Source of the DNA: Dehalococcoidia bacterium
GTDB lineage: Bacteria; Chloroflexota; Dehalococcoidia; UBA2979
Assembly: GCA_030745285.1 (NCBI GenBank)
Contig: JASLOV010000170.1
Location: 1-16,842, forward strand
DNA length: 16,842 nt
Reading direction: 5' to 3'
Shown one piece after another: positions 7,315 to 14,446 of this stretch; the stretch's first letter is position 1; each line of letters starts with the position of its first letter. The translations under genes were made by a program, and so were the position numbers. The notes under the pieces are model-generated. The model saw only the letters and a program-made list of their open reading frames with translations. It had not been told where the DNA came from and made no database searches.

Positions 7315-7343
7315 TTGCGGGTGCTTGAGCACGACTCTATGCT
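7315..7343 (+). promoter_or_regulatory. Likely sigma-70-type promoter of the acyl-CoA synthetase operon
   Basis: TTGCGG (7315-7320) and TATGCT (7338-7343) are separated by exactly 17 nt. The match to consensus is moderate (3/6 and 4/6). A small inverted repeat, GTGCT-TG-AGCAC (7321-7332), lies in the spacer and could be an operator. The start codon follows 72 nt downstream. Confidence 0.4.
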
Positions 7344-7415
7344 TGGCCCGCCCAGATTCGGGCGCCGCTCCGTGGCCTCCCCGAAACCCGCATCTACCCG
7401 TTGGGAGATGACCGC

Positions 7416-8111
7416 ATGACTAACCCCATTGCCGAAGCCCGCGCCGACGGCCGCACGCTGTTGACCGAGGTCGAATCGAAGCAGCTGCTGCACGACGCGG
7501 GCATTCCCGTCACGCAGGCGCGGTTCGCGGCAGGCGCCGACGAAGCGGTCGCCGCGGCCGAGGAGATCGGCTTCCCGGTGGTGCTCAAGATCGTTTCCGG
7601 CGACATCGCCCACAAGTCGGATGTCGGCGGCGTCGCGCTGGACCTCGCGGATGCGGACGCCGTGCGGTCGGCCCATGCCGCGATGCTGGAGGCGGTGAAG
7701 GCGACGGCGCCCGACGGCACCGTCGACGGCGTCTCCGTGCAGCAGATGGCCCAGCCGGGTACGGAGATCATCGTGGGCGTGACAACGGACCCGCAGTTCG
7801 GTCCGGTGATGATGTTCGGCCTGGGTGGCATCTTCGTGGAGGTGATGAAGGACGTCGCCTTCCGCATCATCCCGCTGGAGCAACGTGACGCGAAGCAGAT
7901 CGTGCGCGAGATTCGCGGGTACCCGGTGCTCGAAGGGGTGCGCGGTCAAGCGGGTGCCGATCTGGACGCGATCGAGCGGCTGCTGATCCAGGTCTCAGAC
8001 TTCGCGTGGGAGCATCGCGAGGTCGCGGAGCTGGACCTCAACCCAGTAATTGTTCGCCCGGACGGCGCGCTGGCCGTCGATGCCCGCGTCGTGCTCGCGG
8101 CCGAGGCTTAA
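7416..8111 (+). CDS. ADP-forming acetyl/acyl-CoA synthetase, beta (ATP-grasp) subunit
   Basis: This 231-residue protein is an ATP-grasp domain of the succinyl-CoA-synthetase-like NDP-forming family. Visible are ESKQLLHDAGIPV (about 20-32), Lys58 in FPVVLK, HKSDVGGV (66-73), with a His conserved in this family and proposed to take part in phosphoryl transfer, the glycine-rich FGPVMMFGLGGIFVE (128-142), and ELDLNPVIV (205-213). With the alpha subunit it would interconvert acyl-CoA + ADP + Pi and acid + ATP. That conserves energy from acyl-CoA breakdown or activates acids. ATG 7416 is chosen because GGGAGA lies 7 nt upstream; an in-frame TTG at 7401 is less likely. The alpha gene begins 1 nt after the stop. 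Acyl specificity cannot be read from sequence. Confidence 0.88.
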   Translation: MTNPIAEARADGRTLLTEVESKQLLHDAGIPVTQARFAAGADEAVAAAEEIGFPVVLKIVSGDIAHKSDVGGVALDLADADAVRSAHAAMLEAVKATAPDGTVDGVSVQQMAQPGTEIIVGVTTDPQFGPVMMFGLGGIFVEVMKDVAFRIIPLEQRDAKQIVREIRGYPVLEGVRGQAGADLDAIERLLIQVSDFAWEHREVAELDLNPVIVRPDGALAVDARVVLAAEA

Positions 8112-8112
8112 G

Positions 8113-9540
8113 GTGTCCGTCGATCGGGCGCGCCTGGATCGCGTGCTCAACCCTCGCAGCATCGTTGTCGTTGGGGACAAGGGCCCCGGCTACACCTGGC
8201 TCTCCAACCAGTCCGAGTTCACGGGCGACCTCTACTCCGTGCAGGTCGACGAGAAGGAAATCAAGGGCATCGAGGAGAAGGGCATTCCAAACTTCGCCTC
8301 GCTGGACAAGGTCCCGGGCGAAATCGACCTCGTGATCTGCGCCGTGCCGCGAAGCGTCTCGCCGTTCATCATCGAGGCCGCCGCCCAGAAGGGGGCGGCG
8401 GGGGTGCATATGTTCACCTCCGGCTTCGCCGAGACCGACGAGCCCGAGGGCATCGCCCTGCAGGAACGCATCAAGGAGATCGCCACCGAGAGCGGGCTGG
8501 CGCTGGTCGGCCCGAACTGCATGGGCATCTACAACCGCCGCCTGGGCGTGAAGTTCACGGGCGCGGCGGTCCAGGGCGATGGCGGATCGGTCTCGGTGAT
8601 GGCGCAGAGCGGCACTCACACCATCGGCTTGACGCTCGGCCTGCAGGCGGCGGGCATCGAGGTGACACGCTCGATCTCGATGGGCAATGTCCTCGTGATC
8701 AACGAAGCCGACTACCTTGAGTACCTGATCGACGACGACGACACCAAGGTGATCGTGATGTACGTGGAGGGGGCGAAGGACGGCCGGCGCCTCTTCGAGC
8801 TGCTGAGGTCCGTGCGCGGCAAGAAGCCGGTCGTGCTCTGGCGCGGCGGCCGGGCCCGTGCCGGCGGCCGCGCGATCCACTCGCACACCGCATCGCTGGC
8901 CTCTTCCGGCGACGTCTGGGCAGGGTTGTACCGGCAGACCGGCATCATCCCTGCCGGCAGCGCCGACGAGGTGGTCGATACCGTCGCCGCACTCGTGAAC
9001 ATGACGCCGTCGAGCAAGCGCAACCTGGCGCTGATCGCGATGACCGGCGGGCAGTCGGTCGCCATCAGCGACCAGTTCGAGCGGGCCGGCTTCGAGGTCC
9101 CGCGACTCTCGCAGCAGTCGTACGATCGCCTGGCCGAGTTCTTCAACGTGATCGGCGGGTCGTACCAGAACCCCTTCGATGCGGCCGGAACCGTGCGCGG
9201 CGGCGAGGAGAACTTCAAGAAGCTGCTCGACATCCTGGAGGACGAACCGGCGATCGACGGCGGCATCGCCATCGAGCTGAGCACACAGGGCTACGACAAG
9301 AACCCGAAGTGGCTCGACGCCACGCTCGAGCAGCTTGCCTCGTACCGCGAGCGCACCGGACAGCCCGTGATCACGCTTTCGCCGACTGGCGGGGTGATGT
9401 CGGCGAGCGGCGCCTCGGAGGCGGCCGTGAAGGCGGGCGAGGCGATCGCGGCGCGCGGCTTCGCGCTCTACCCGAGCTTCGCGCGTGGCGCAGACGCGCT
9501 GGGCCGGGTCGTGGACTACTACGCGGCGCTGGAGGAGTAA
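8113..9540 (+). CDS. ADP-forming acetyl/acyl-CoA synthetase, alpha (CoA-ligase) subunit
   Basis: This 475-residue protein has a Rossmann-type CoA-binding domain (about 10-140, starting LNPRSIVVVG). A first ligase domain follows (about 155-300), with SVMAQSG, GNxxVINEADYLEYL and the IHSHTASLASSG loop. His258 there aligns with the phosphohistidine of succinyl-CoA synthetase alpha chains. A second flavodoxin-like domain (about 300-475) contains IAMTGGQSVAISD. Relatives usually read SHTG where this has SHTA. The phosphohistidine would carry phosphate between acyl phosphate and ADP bound by the beta subunit. The start is GTG 8113, one base after the beta stop (TAAGGTG), with GAGG upstream inside the beta gene; a longer frame back to 8050 overlaps beta and is rejected. 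The two genes surely form one operon. Confidence 0.88.
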   Translation: MSVDRARLDRVLNPRSIVVVGDKGPGYTWLSNQSEFTGDLYSVQVDEKEIKGIEEKGIPNFASLDKVPGEIDLVICAVPRSVSPFIIEAAAQKGAAGVHMFTSGFAETDEPEGIALQERIKEIATESGLALVGPNCMGIYNRRLGVKFTGAAVQGDGGSVSVMAQSGTHTIGLTLGLQAAGIEVTRSISMGNVLVINEADYLEYLIDDDDTKVIVMYVEGAKDGRRLFELLRSVRGKKPVVLWRGGRARAGGRAIHSHTASLASSGDVWAGLYRQTGIIPAGSADEVVDTVAALVNMTPSSKRNLALIAMTGGQSVAISDQFERAGFEVPRLSQQSYDRLAEFFNVIGGSYQNPFDAAGTVRGGEENFKKLLDILEDEPAIDGGIAIELSTQGYDKNPKWLDATLEQLASYRERTGQPVITLSPTGGVMSASGASEAAVKAGEAIAARGFALYPSFARGADALGRVVDYYAALEE

Positions 9541-9607
9541 CGCTCCGCCACCGTGTCAGCTGCAACCCACCGGCGCGCTTCTGGTGGCTTCTCAGGCCAC
9601 TTCCCGA

Positions 9608-9637
9608 TTGACCAGGGATACCCCTACCGGGTATCTT
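9608..9637 (+). promoter_or_regulatory. Promoter of the cysteine desulfurase gene
   Basis: TTGACC (9608-9613, 5/6 to consensus) and TATCTT (9632-9637, 4/6) are 18 nt apart. The ATG is only 11 nt beyond the -10 box and has no Shine-Dalgarno sequence, so the transcript would have a leader of about 5 nt or none. Confidence 0.6.
9617..9635. promoter_or_regulatory. Candidate operator over the cysteine desulfurase -10 box
   Basis: GATACCC-CTACC-GGGTATC is a perfect 7-bp inverted repeat with a 5-nt centre, covering the spacer and part of the -10 box. ATACC...GGTAT ends are typical of Rrf2-family sites (IscR/CymR type). CsoR/CstR-family operators also have TACCC...GGGTA arms. Either would suit a gene that makes persulfide sulfur. 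No such regulator gene is in the window. Confidence 0.55.
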
Positions 9638-9648
9638 GAGCATCGCAT

Positions 9649-10854
9649 ATGTCAGCATCGCCAGGCGCACCTGAACGTCGGATCTACCTCGACTGGGCGG
9701 CTACCACGCCCGTCCGGTCGGAGGCGCTCGACGCCATGCTGCCGTACTTCTCCCAGGACTTCGGCAACCCGTCCGGCCACTACGGTGCGGGGCTGCGTGC
9801 GGCCGAGGCGCTGGACCGTGCGCGCCAGGAGATCGCGGACGTACTCGGCGCGATCCCGGAAGAGGTGGTGCTCACCTCCGGCGGGACGGAGAGCATCAAC
9901 GCCGCGCTGAAGGGCGTTGCCTTCGCCCAGCGTGATGCCGGCGCCGGCAGCCACATCGTGACGACGCAGGTGGAGCACCACGCCGTCCTGCACTCGGCCG
10001 AATACCTCGAGCGCTTCGGCTTCGATGTCGAGTACCTGCCGGTCGACGGCGAAGGGCGGGTCGAGCCCGCCGACGTGGCGGCGGCCGTGCGGGAGGACAC
10101 CGCGCTCGTCTCCATGATGTACGCCAACAACGAGGTGGGGACGGTGCAGCCACTGGCCGCCATCGGCCGCGCCGTGCGCGCACGAGCCGACGAGCTGGGG
10201 CGGCGGGTGCCGCTGCACACCGACGCGGTGCAGGCGGCGACCTCGCTCACGCTCGACGTCGACACCCTCAATGTCGACGTGCTCTCGCTCTCCGGCCACA
10301 AGTTTGGTGGCCCGAAAGGGACGGGCGTGCTCTACCTGCGCCGCGACGTGCCGTTCCTGGAGCAGGCCTCCGGCGGCGGGCAGGAACGCCAGCGGCGCTC
10401 CGGGACGGAGAACGTCCCCGGCGCCATCGGGCTGGCGACCGCACTGCGGCTCTCGCAGGGTGAGCGCGAGCGGTTCACCGAGCAGACGTCTGCGCTCCGC
10501 GACCGCCTGCTGGAGCGCGTGCTGGAGGTCTGTCCGGACGTGCGACTGAATGGCCACGCGACGGAGCGGCTGCCGCAGAACCTCCATCTCTGTTTCGACG
10601 GCGTCGAGGGCGAGTCGGTGGTCGGGTTGTTGGACGGCGATGGCGTGGAGTGCTCGGCGGGCGCGGCCTGCACATCGGCGACGTGGGAACCTTCGCATGT
10701 GCTGCTGGCGATGGACGTGCCGCTGGAGCTGGCGATCGGTTCCGTGCGGATGACGGTCTGGCCCTCGTTGGACGAGGCGGACATCGACTACGCGGCGGAC
10801 TGCCTCGGGGCGGCGGTGCGGCGGATTCGTGCGGAGGCCGCACCCGCGCTCTAG
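9649..10854 (+). CDS. Cysteine desulfurase (IscS/NifS family)
   Basis: This PLP enzyme takes sulfur from L-cysteine as an enzyme persulfide and passes it on to Fe-S cluster or thio-tRNA synthesis. The 401-residue protein is of normal length. It shows YLDWAATTPV near the N-terminus, the TSGGTESIN loop (76-84), VEHHAVL (108-114, His stacking on PLP), HTDAVQA (190-196), Lys218 in LSGHKFGGPKG (the Schiff-base lysine), RSGTENV (250-256) and the active-site Cys341 in SAGAACTS followed by EPSHVL. That arrangement is of the IscS/NifS group, not SufS. No iscU, sufE or mnmA neighbour is present, so its sulfur acceptor is unknown. ATG 9649 is the only sensible start. It begins 108 nt after the synthetase operon and has its own promoter. 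Confidence 0.95.
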   Translation: MSASPGAPERRIYLDWAATTPVRSEALDAMLPYFSQDFGNPSGHYGAGLRAAEALDRARQEIADVLGAIPEEVVLTSGGTESINAALKGVAFAQRDAGAGSHIVTTQVEHHAVLHSAEYLERFGFDVEYLPVDGEGRVEPADVAAAVREDTALVSMMYANNEVGTVQPLAAIGRAVRARADELGRRVPLHTDAVQAATSLTLDVDTLNVDVLSLSGHKFGGPKGTGVLYLRRDVPFLEQASGGGQERQRRSGTENVPGAIGLATALRLSQGERERFTEQTSALRDRLLERVLEVCPDVRLNGHATERLPQNLHLCFDGVEGESVVGLLDGDGVECSAGAACTSATWEPSHVLLAMDVPLELAIGSVRMTVWPSLDEADIDYAADCLGAAVRRIRAEAAPAL

Positions 10855-10865
10855 GCCCGACTCCG

Positions 10866-10908
10866 GGCCCGTGCGCCGGGCCGCACTTGAGGTTCGCTGC
10901 TGGCGCAC
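10866..10908 (+). terminator. GC-rich hairpins after the cysteine desulfurase gene
   Basis: GGCCCG-TGCGC-CGGGCC (10866-10882) forms a 6-bp stem 11 nt after the stop. An alternative longer pairing joins GTGCGCC (10871-10877) with GGCGCAC (10902-10908). No T-tract follows, so this is at most a weak or factor-dependent terminator. The rest of the 10855-10994 gap contains only the promoter noted separately. Confidence 0.35.
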
Positions 10909-10951
10909 CGGCCGGTTGGAAGGGCGGGCGCGCCGGCAATTGCATATGCGC

Positions 10952-10981
10952 TTTACATACAACTACCTGACGCGTTATCGT
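10952..10981 (+). promoter_or_regulatory. Likely promoter of the helix-turn-helix gene
   Basis: TTTACA (10952-10957, 5/6) and TATCGT (10976-10981, 4/6) are 18 nt apart in an AT-richer island. GCATATGCG (10942-10950) upstream is partly repeated as GTATATGCG at the start codon (10991-10999). The first ATG is 13 nt after the -10 box. Confidence 0.45.
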
Positions 10982-10994
10982 ACCTGGGCTGTAT

Positions 10995-11285
10995 ATGCGG
11001 ATGAACATTAAGGCTGTACCCGGCGACCCCGGCGCCGGGCGGCGAAGTTCCGCCGACGGGACGATGCAGGTGAACGACTCCCCCTTCGACGACTACCTCG
11101 ACCTCGTTGAGGCTGCTCGCGAGCTTGGCATCCATCCGCAGAGCCTGCGACGGCTGATCAAGCAGAAGCGTGTTCCCGCCACGATGTTTGCGGGGAAGTA
11201 CCTGATCGAGCGCGACAAGCTGGAGATGTTCAAGGCGAACTACGACCCGCGCCCGGGTCGCAAGCCGATTCGCCGCCTGCTCTAA
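10995..11285 (+). CDS. Small excisionase/MerR-like helix-turn-helix protein
   Basis: This 96-residue protein has a single winged HTH. DLVEAARELGIHPQSLRRLI (37-56) is the helix-turn-helix, KQKRVPATMFAGKYLI (57-71) the wing, and RDKLEMFK the closing helix. The tail PRPGRKPIRRLL is strongly basic. The pattern is that of the excisionase/HTH_17 group, used both by phage Xis proteins and by small chromosomal DNA-binding proteins. No integrase or attachment site is visible nearby, so a regulator is more likely. The start is uncertain: ATG 10995 sits just after the promoter with no ribosome-binding site, while ATG 11064 (Met24, MQVNDSPFDD) would drop a low-complexity Gly/Arg-rich leader. Neither has a good Shine-Dalgarno sequence. 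A very strong palindrome follows 18 nt after the stop. Confidence 0.75.
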   Translation: MRMNIKAVPGDPGAGRRSSADGTMQVNDSPFDDYLDLVEAARELGIHPQSLRRLIKQKRVPATMFAGKYLIERDKLEMFKANYDPRPGRKPIRRLL

Positions 11286-11303
11286 CACCTTCCCCGGCTG
11301 CCG

Positions 11304-11342
11304 ACGCAGGACGACCGCGGTACTACCGCGGTCGTCCTGCGT
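11304..11342. terminator. Perfect 19-bp-arm palindrome between convergent genes
   Basis: The left arm (11304-11322, starting ACGCAGGACGACC) and right arm (11324-11342) are exact reverse complements with one central C. As RNA this is a 17-18-bp GC-rich hairpin on either strand. It lies between the HTH gene stop (11285) and the stop of the oppositely directed lipoprotein gene (11394), the classic place for a two-way terminator. No T-tract follows on either side, so if it terminates it is not of the standard U-run type. Confidence 0.65.
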
Positions 11343-11391
11343 GGAGCGTCCCGTGCGGGATGAAGGCAGGCGTGGCTCAGCCGGGCTCCGG

Positions 11392-12210
11392 CTACTGGTC
11401 GCCGCCCGCGCCGCCCGCGGTGGCCCCGGATCGCCGTGTCTGGGCGAACCACACCGCCGCCCCGATCACTCCGACCAATACGATCGCTGCGATCACGATG
11501 ATCGCCGTGTCGCCGCCTCCGCTGGAGCCGCTCCCGGCCGTCGAAACCGCGGAGAGCGTCCGCACCTCACCGGAGAGGAAGTCGACCTTCCAGATCAGCT
11601 CATCGCCGTCGACGTCATCGGCGTTGTGCGACTCGATCTCGCCGGGCAGGGCGAGCCGGATCACGAACGAGGCGTCCCCCAGCAGCAGCTCCGCGAAGGC
11701 GTTGCCGAACGGGCTGTCATCGGAATCGCCCGACAATTCCTCCGAGCTGAGGTCGAGCTCCGCCTCGAACCGCCAGCCGCCGTCGGTGCGCTCGAGCACG
11801 AGGCTGCGGAAGAGACCGTCGTCGCCGGAGGGGGCCTCACCGATGTTGACGCCGCCGGCGCCGAAGGTTCGCTCGATGGACGCGGCGACATCGTCGCCGC
11901 TGCTGAACGGTACGGTCACGCGCAGACCGGAGAAGTCACCCTCCTCGTAGGGCTCGACCGAGGCGCCCGGGGGCAGGTCCGCCTGCTCGACCTCGGAGAA
12001 CGCCTCCTCTGCCTGCGCGAAGGACTCGTCGACGGCGGTGAGTACCGAGACCGTCCCGGAGCCGTCTTCGCTCACGCGGATGCCGATCTCGATGCGGAAG
12101 CAACCGGTCGCCAGCACCGCCAACACCAGCAGACCGATCAGTTTCACGGCCAGCTGCGTACCCCGCGCCCGTCGCGCCTGAAGATGCATCAGATGCCAAC
12201 TCTTTCGCAC
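11392..12210 (-). CDS. LppM-like (DUF3153-type) lipoprotein with C-terminal membrane anchor
   Basis: This 272-residue protein has a basic N-terminus, a hydrophobic stretch (about 20-34) and a lipobox LATGC with Cys37, so it is probably exported and lipid-anchored. The mature part opens FRIEIGIRVSEDGSGTVSV, the beta-strand pattern with a D-G-S-G turn typical of LppM/DUF3153 proteins. It ends with a Ser/Gly-rich linker, one transmembrane helix (about 235-256) and a short Arg-containing, Gly-rich tail. The function of the family is poorly known; the mycobacterial LppM has been linked to envelope lipoglycans and phagocytosis, which may not apply here. The start is GTG 12210, with GGGAGA 9 nt upstream; Met8 is an alternative. 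It is 34 nt behind the pyrE-like gene and likely the last gene of that operon. Confidence 0.75.
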   Translation of the reverse strand: MRKSWHLMHLQARRARGTQLAVKLIGLLVLAVLATGCFRIEIGIRVSEDGSGTVSVLTAVDESFAQAEEAFSEVEQADLPPGASVEPYEEGDFSGLRVTVPFSSGDDVAASIERTFGAGGVNIGEAPSGDDGLFRSLVLERTDGGWRFEAELDLSSEELSGDSDDSPFGNAFAELLLGDASFVIRLALPGEIESHNADDVDGDELIWKVDFLSGEVRTLSAVSTAGSGSSGGGDTAIIVIAAIVLVGVIGAAVWFAQTRRSGATAGGAGGDQ

Positions 12211-12244
12211 ATTTCGTTCTCTCCCGCGGCCCGGTGCTGCCCGG

Positions 12245-12928
12245 CTAGTCGAACTCAGAACGGGCGTCGCCTTCGCGATGGAGGTAGTTCATCGAGCGCT
12301 CGTAGTCGGCGGCGGTGATGCGGCCGCCCTCGTGCAGGGAGGTGAGCAGCACTTCCATCGTGATCACGGGATGGAGGTTGATCGCCATCGACTCCAGCCG
12401 CCGTCGTGCGCCTTGCTCGCGGTCGACGAGCACGATGGCGTCACTGACGTACAGTCCGGCGCCGCGCAGGCGTTCCGCCGTCTGCACGAGCGAGCCGCCG
12501 CCGGCCGTGAGATCGTCGACGATCAACGCCGACTGCCCGGGCCGGTAGATGCCTTCGATGTGGGGTCGCGCGTGGTCGTCCAGCGTCGGGTCGGGTCGGG
12601 CGTAGAGCAACGGCACGCGCATCTGCAGTGAGAGCGCCGTGGCGACGTGCAGTCCGCCGATCGGGACCCCGGCGATCACGTCGAAGGGGGCGACCTGCTG
12701 CTTGCGCATCGTCATCGCCGTCTGCAGTTCGCTCTCGATCAGGCGGGCGACGTGGGCGAGCGTGCCGGGGCGGGAGATCAGCAGCTTCGGGTTGAGGTAG
12801 ACGGGGGAGTGGCGCACTGTGCGGCCGAGGGAGAAGTCGCCGAACTGGACGCCGCCCAGCCGCCACAGCTCCTCGCAGAGCCAGAGCCGTCCCTCCGGCT
12901 CCGGCCGGGTGTGCGAGCTGCCACTCAT
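12245..12928 (-). CDS. Orotate phosphoribosyltransferase-like protein (type I PRTase)
   Basis: This 227-residue protein has the type I phosphoribosyltransferase fold. The PRPP-binding motif is ALIVDDLTAGGGS (134-146), with the preceding VIAGVPIGGLHVATALS (84-100) as the usual substrate loop and HSPVYLNPKLL (40-50) near the N-terminus. Order and length fit PyrE, which turns orotate and PRPP into OMP in pyrimidine synthesis. However, the flexible catalytic loop, normally R-K-x-x-K-x-H/Y-G, reads YARPDPTLDDHARPHIEG (109-126) and lacks both lysines. It may be a divergent OPRT or a PRTase with another substrate. ATG 12928 overlaps the dehydrogenase TGA as ATGA, so the two are translationally coupled. 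No other pyr genes are in the window. Confidence 0.8.
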   Translation of the reverse strand: MSGSSHTRPEPEGRLWLCEELWRLGGVQFGDFSLGRTVRHSPVYLNPKLLISRPGTLAHVARLIESELQTAMTMRKQQVAPFDVIAGVPIGGLHVATALSLQMRVPLLYARPDPTLDDHARPHIEGIYRPGQSALIVDDLTAGGGSLVQTAERLRGAGLYVSDAIVLVDREQGARRRLESMAINLHPVITMEVLLTSLHEGGRITAADYERSMNYLHREGDARSEFD

Positions 12929-13917
12929 CGCCGCCGCTCCCCCGGGTGGTCGAGGGCATCCGGGTTCACGAGGTGCTCCGGCCGTTCACCGGCGAGGCCG
13001 GCCAGCAGGCCGTCGACGGCGAGCGACGCCATGCGCTCGCGCGTGCGCTCCGTTGCGCTGCCGACGTGCGGCACGACCATCAGGTTGGGCGCATCGAGCA
13101 GCGGGTCGTCGGTGGGCAGCGGCTCGGGGGTGGTGACGTCCAGCGCCGCCGCGCCGATCCGTCCCTCGTGCAGCGCGGCCGCCAGGGCCGGCTGGTCGAC
13201 GACGCCGCCTCGCGCCGTGTTGACAAATACCGCGTGCGGCTGCATGCGCGCGAACACGGCGGCATCGAACATCCCCTCCGTCTCCGCGTTGAGCGGGACA
13301 TGCACGGAGACGAAGTCGGAGGTTGCGAGCAGGGCGTCGAGGGTCATCAGTTCGCCCGGGAAGTTGGCCACTTCGCTGCGTCCATGGTAGATCACGCGCA
13401 TGCCGAACCCGCTGCCCCGCTCGGCGACGGCGCGCCCGATGCGGCCCGGCCCGACGATGCCGAGCGTGGCGCCGCTGATGTCGCGACCGAGCAGCCACGT
13501 CGGGTGCCACGGCCCCCAGGTGCCGTCGCGGACGGCGCGTTCACCCTCGCTCAGGCGGCGGGCGGCGGAGAGCAACAACGCGAAGGCGAGGTCGGCCGTG
13601 GCTTCCGTCAGCACGCCCGGAGTGTTGGTGACCAGCACGCCGCGCTCGGTGGCCGCGGGGATGTCGATGTTGTCGTAGCCGACGGCCAGGTTTGAGACGA
13701 CACGCAGCCCCGGGCAGCGGTCGAGCAGGGGGCCGTCCACGCTCTCGGTCAGCATCGAGAGCATCCCATCGCAGGGTGCGGCGCGCGCGGCCAGTTCGCC
13801 GGCGGGCGGCGGGTCGTGGGGCTCCCACACGTCGACATCCGCGACGGCGCTCAGCCGCTCCAGCGGTTCGCTGCCGGGAAGCGCTCGGGAGACGAAGACC
13901 CGCGGTCGGTCAGCCAC
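12925..13917 (-). CDS. D-2-hydroxyacid dehydrogenase (glyoxylate/hydroxypyruvate reductase-like)
   Basis: The 330-residue protein is a full D-isomer-specific NAD(P)-dependent 2-hydroxyacid dehydrogenase. It has the substrate loop SNLAVGYDNID (75-85), the nucleotide-binding GIVGPGRIGRAV (153-164), the catalytic Arg236 in VNTARGG, Glu265 in DVTTPEPLP and His284 in VPHVGSAT. The NLAVGYDNID and PEPLP wording is closest to glyoxylate/hydroxypyruvate reductases. That is a likely role, reducing glyoxylate or hydroxypyruvate to glycolate or D-glycerate. After the second Rossmann strand comes HGRSEV, suggesting NADPH use, though this is weak evidence. The start is GTG 13917, which overlaps the end of the DinB gene by 8 nt. 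The stop overlaps the pyrE-like start by 4 nt. It is the middle of a tight minus-strand operon. Confidence 0.92.
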   Translation of the reverse strand: MADRPRVFVSRALPGSEPLERLSAVADVDVWEPHDPPPAGELAARAAPCDGMLSMLTESVDGPLLDRCPGLRVVSNLAVGYDNIDIPAATERGVLVTNTPGVLTEATADLAFALLLSAARRLSEGERAVRDGTWGPWHPTWLLGRDISGATLGIVGPGRIGRAVAERGSGFGMRVIYHGRSEVANFPGELMTLDALLATSDFVSVHVPLNAETEGMFDAAVFARMQPHAVFVNTARGGVVDQPALAAALHEGRIGAAALDVTTPEPLPTDDPLLDAPNLMVVPHVGSATERTRERMASLAVDGLLAGLAGERPEHLVNPDALDHPGERRR

Positions 13918-14446
13918 GGCGGCGCTGGTCGGGCTCGTCCCCGCTCAGGAAGCGTGGCTGGTAGTCGGAGCTACGCCCTTCGATCTGGGCGTGGTGCATG
14001 CGGTCGTGGCGGTAGTAGGAGCGCAGCCACTGCATCACCGTCAGTTCGCCGAACATCTGCTGCGTGGCGGTGCGCTCGAAGTCATCCGGCGCGATGCCGG
14101 CGATGATTTCCAGCGTCTCCGCTCGCAGTCTCTTCAGTTCGTCACTGTGCTGGCTGACGGTGGCGTCGTGCGCCTGCTCCAACGAGTAGGCGGTGGGGTC
14201 GGCGGTCGTGCCGCGCAGGTCGGGGTTGTCTTCGACGAGCGCCCGCTGCACCCAGGCGCGGTACGACGTCTCCATCGAGGCGAGATGGGAGAGCTGCTCC
14301 TTCACCGACCAGCCGTCCTCGCCGTCGCCCTCGGGTGGACGTTCCTCGGCCCGTTCCTCGTCGATCCCACCAAGCAGCGCGAGCAGACCGTCGCGCTCCT
14401 CGGTCATCTTCTCGGTCAGTTCGCGGATCTGCTCTGGAGTGGCCAT
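13910..14446 (-). CDS. DinB-family protein
   Basis: This 178-residue protein is a four-helix-bundle DinB/YfiT-like protein. The usual metal ligands are visible: His54 in VKEQLSHLASMETSYRAW (48-65) and the C-terminal pair His147 and His151 in RHDRMHHAQIE. Members bind a divalent metal; some are thiol-dependent transferases, most are uncharacterised. The name comes from a damage-inducible Bacillus gene and is unrelated to E. coli DNA polymerase IV. The start is ATG 14446. A longer frame to 14515 would run through the promoter and is rejected. There is no Shine-Dalgarno sequence, and a TACAAT -10 box ends 7 nt before the ATG, so translation is probably leaderless. It heads the operon with the dehydrogenase, pyrE-like and lipoprotein genes. 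Confidence 0.85.
   Translation of the reverse strand: MATPEQIRELTEKMTEERDGLLALLGGIDEERAEERPPEGDGEDGWSVKEQLSHLASMETSYRAWVQRALVEDNPDLRGTTADPTAYSLEQAHDATVSQHSDELKRLRAETLEIIAGIAPDDFERTATQQMFGELTVMQWLRSYYRHDRMHHAQIEGRSSDYQPRFLSGDEPDQRRRG

Noticed and set aside
7167..7949. Minus-strand open frame of 260 codons opposite the ATP-grasp subunit
   Set aside because: His/Arg-rich antisense of a clear ATP-grasp gene; it would also overlap the divergent promoter region.
9652..10962. Minus-strand open frame of 436 codons opposite the cysteine desulfurase
   Set aside because: It mirrors the codons of a gene with all active-site motifs; the antisense product is Arg/His-rich with no recognisable fold.
10855..10994. 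Possible tRNA (GGTTCG-like T-loop) after the desulfurase gene
   Set aside because: No acceptor stem, anticodon arm or D-loop can be folded around it; the stems seen are simple GC hairpins.
10995..11285. Phage excisionase marking an integrated element
   Set aside because: The HTH fits, but there is no integrase, no attachment-site duplication and no phage gene nearby; a small regulator is more likely.
13910..14446. DinB as DNA polymerase IV
   Set aside because: The His-rich four-helix pattern and 178-residue length fit the unrelated DinB/YfiT family; no polymerase motifs are present.
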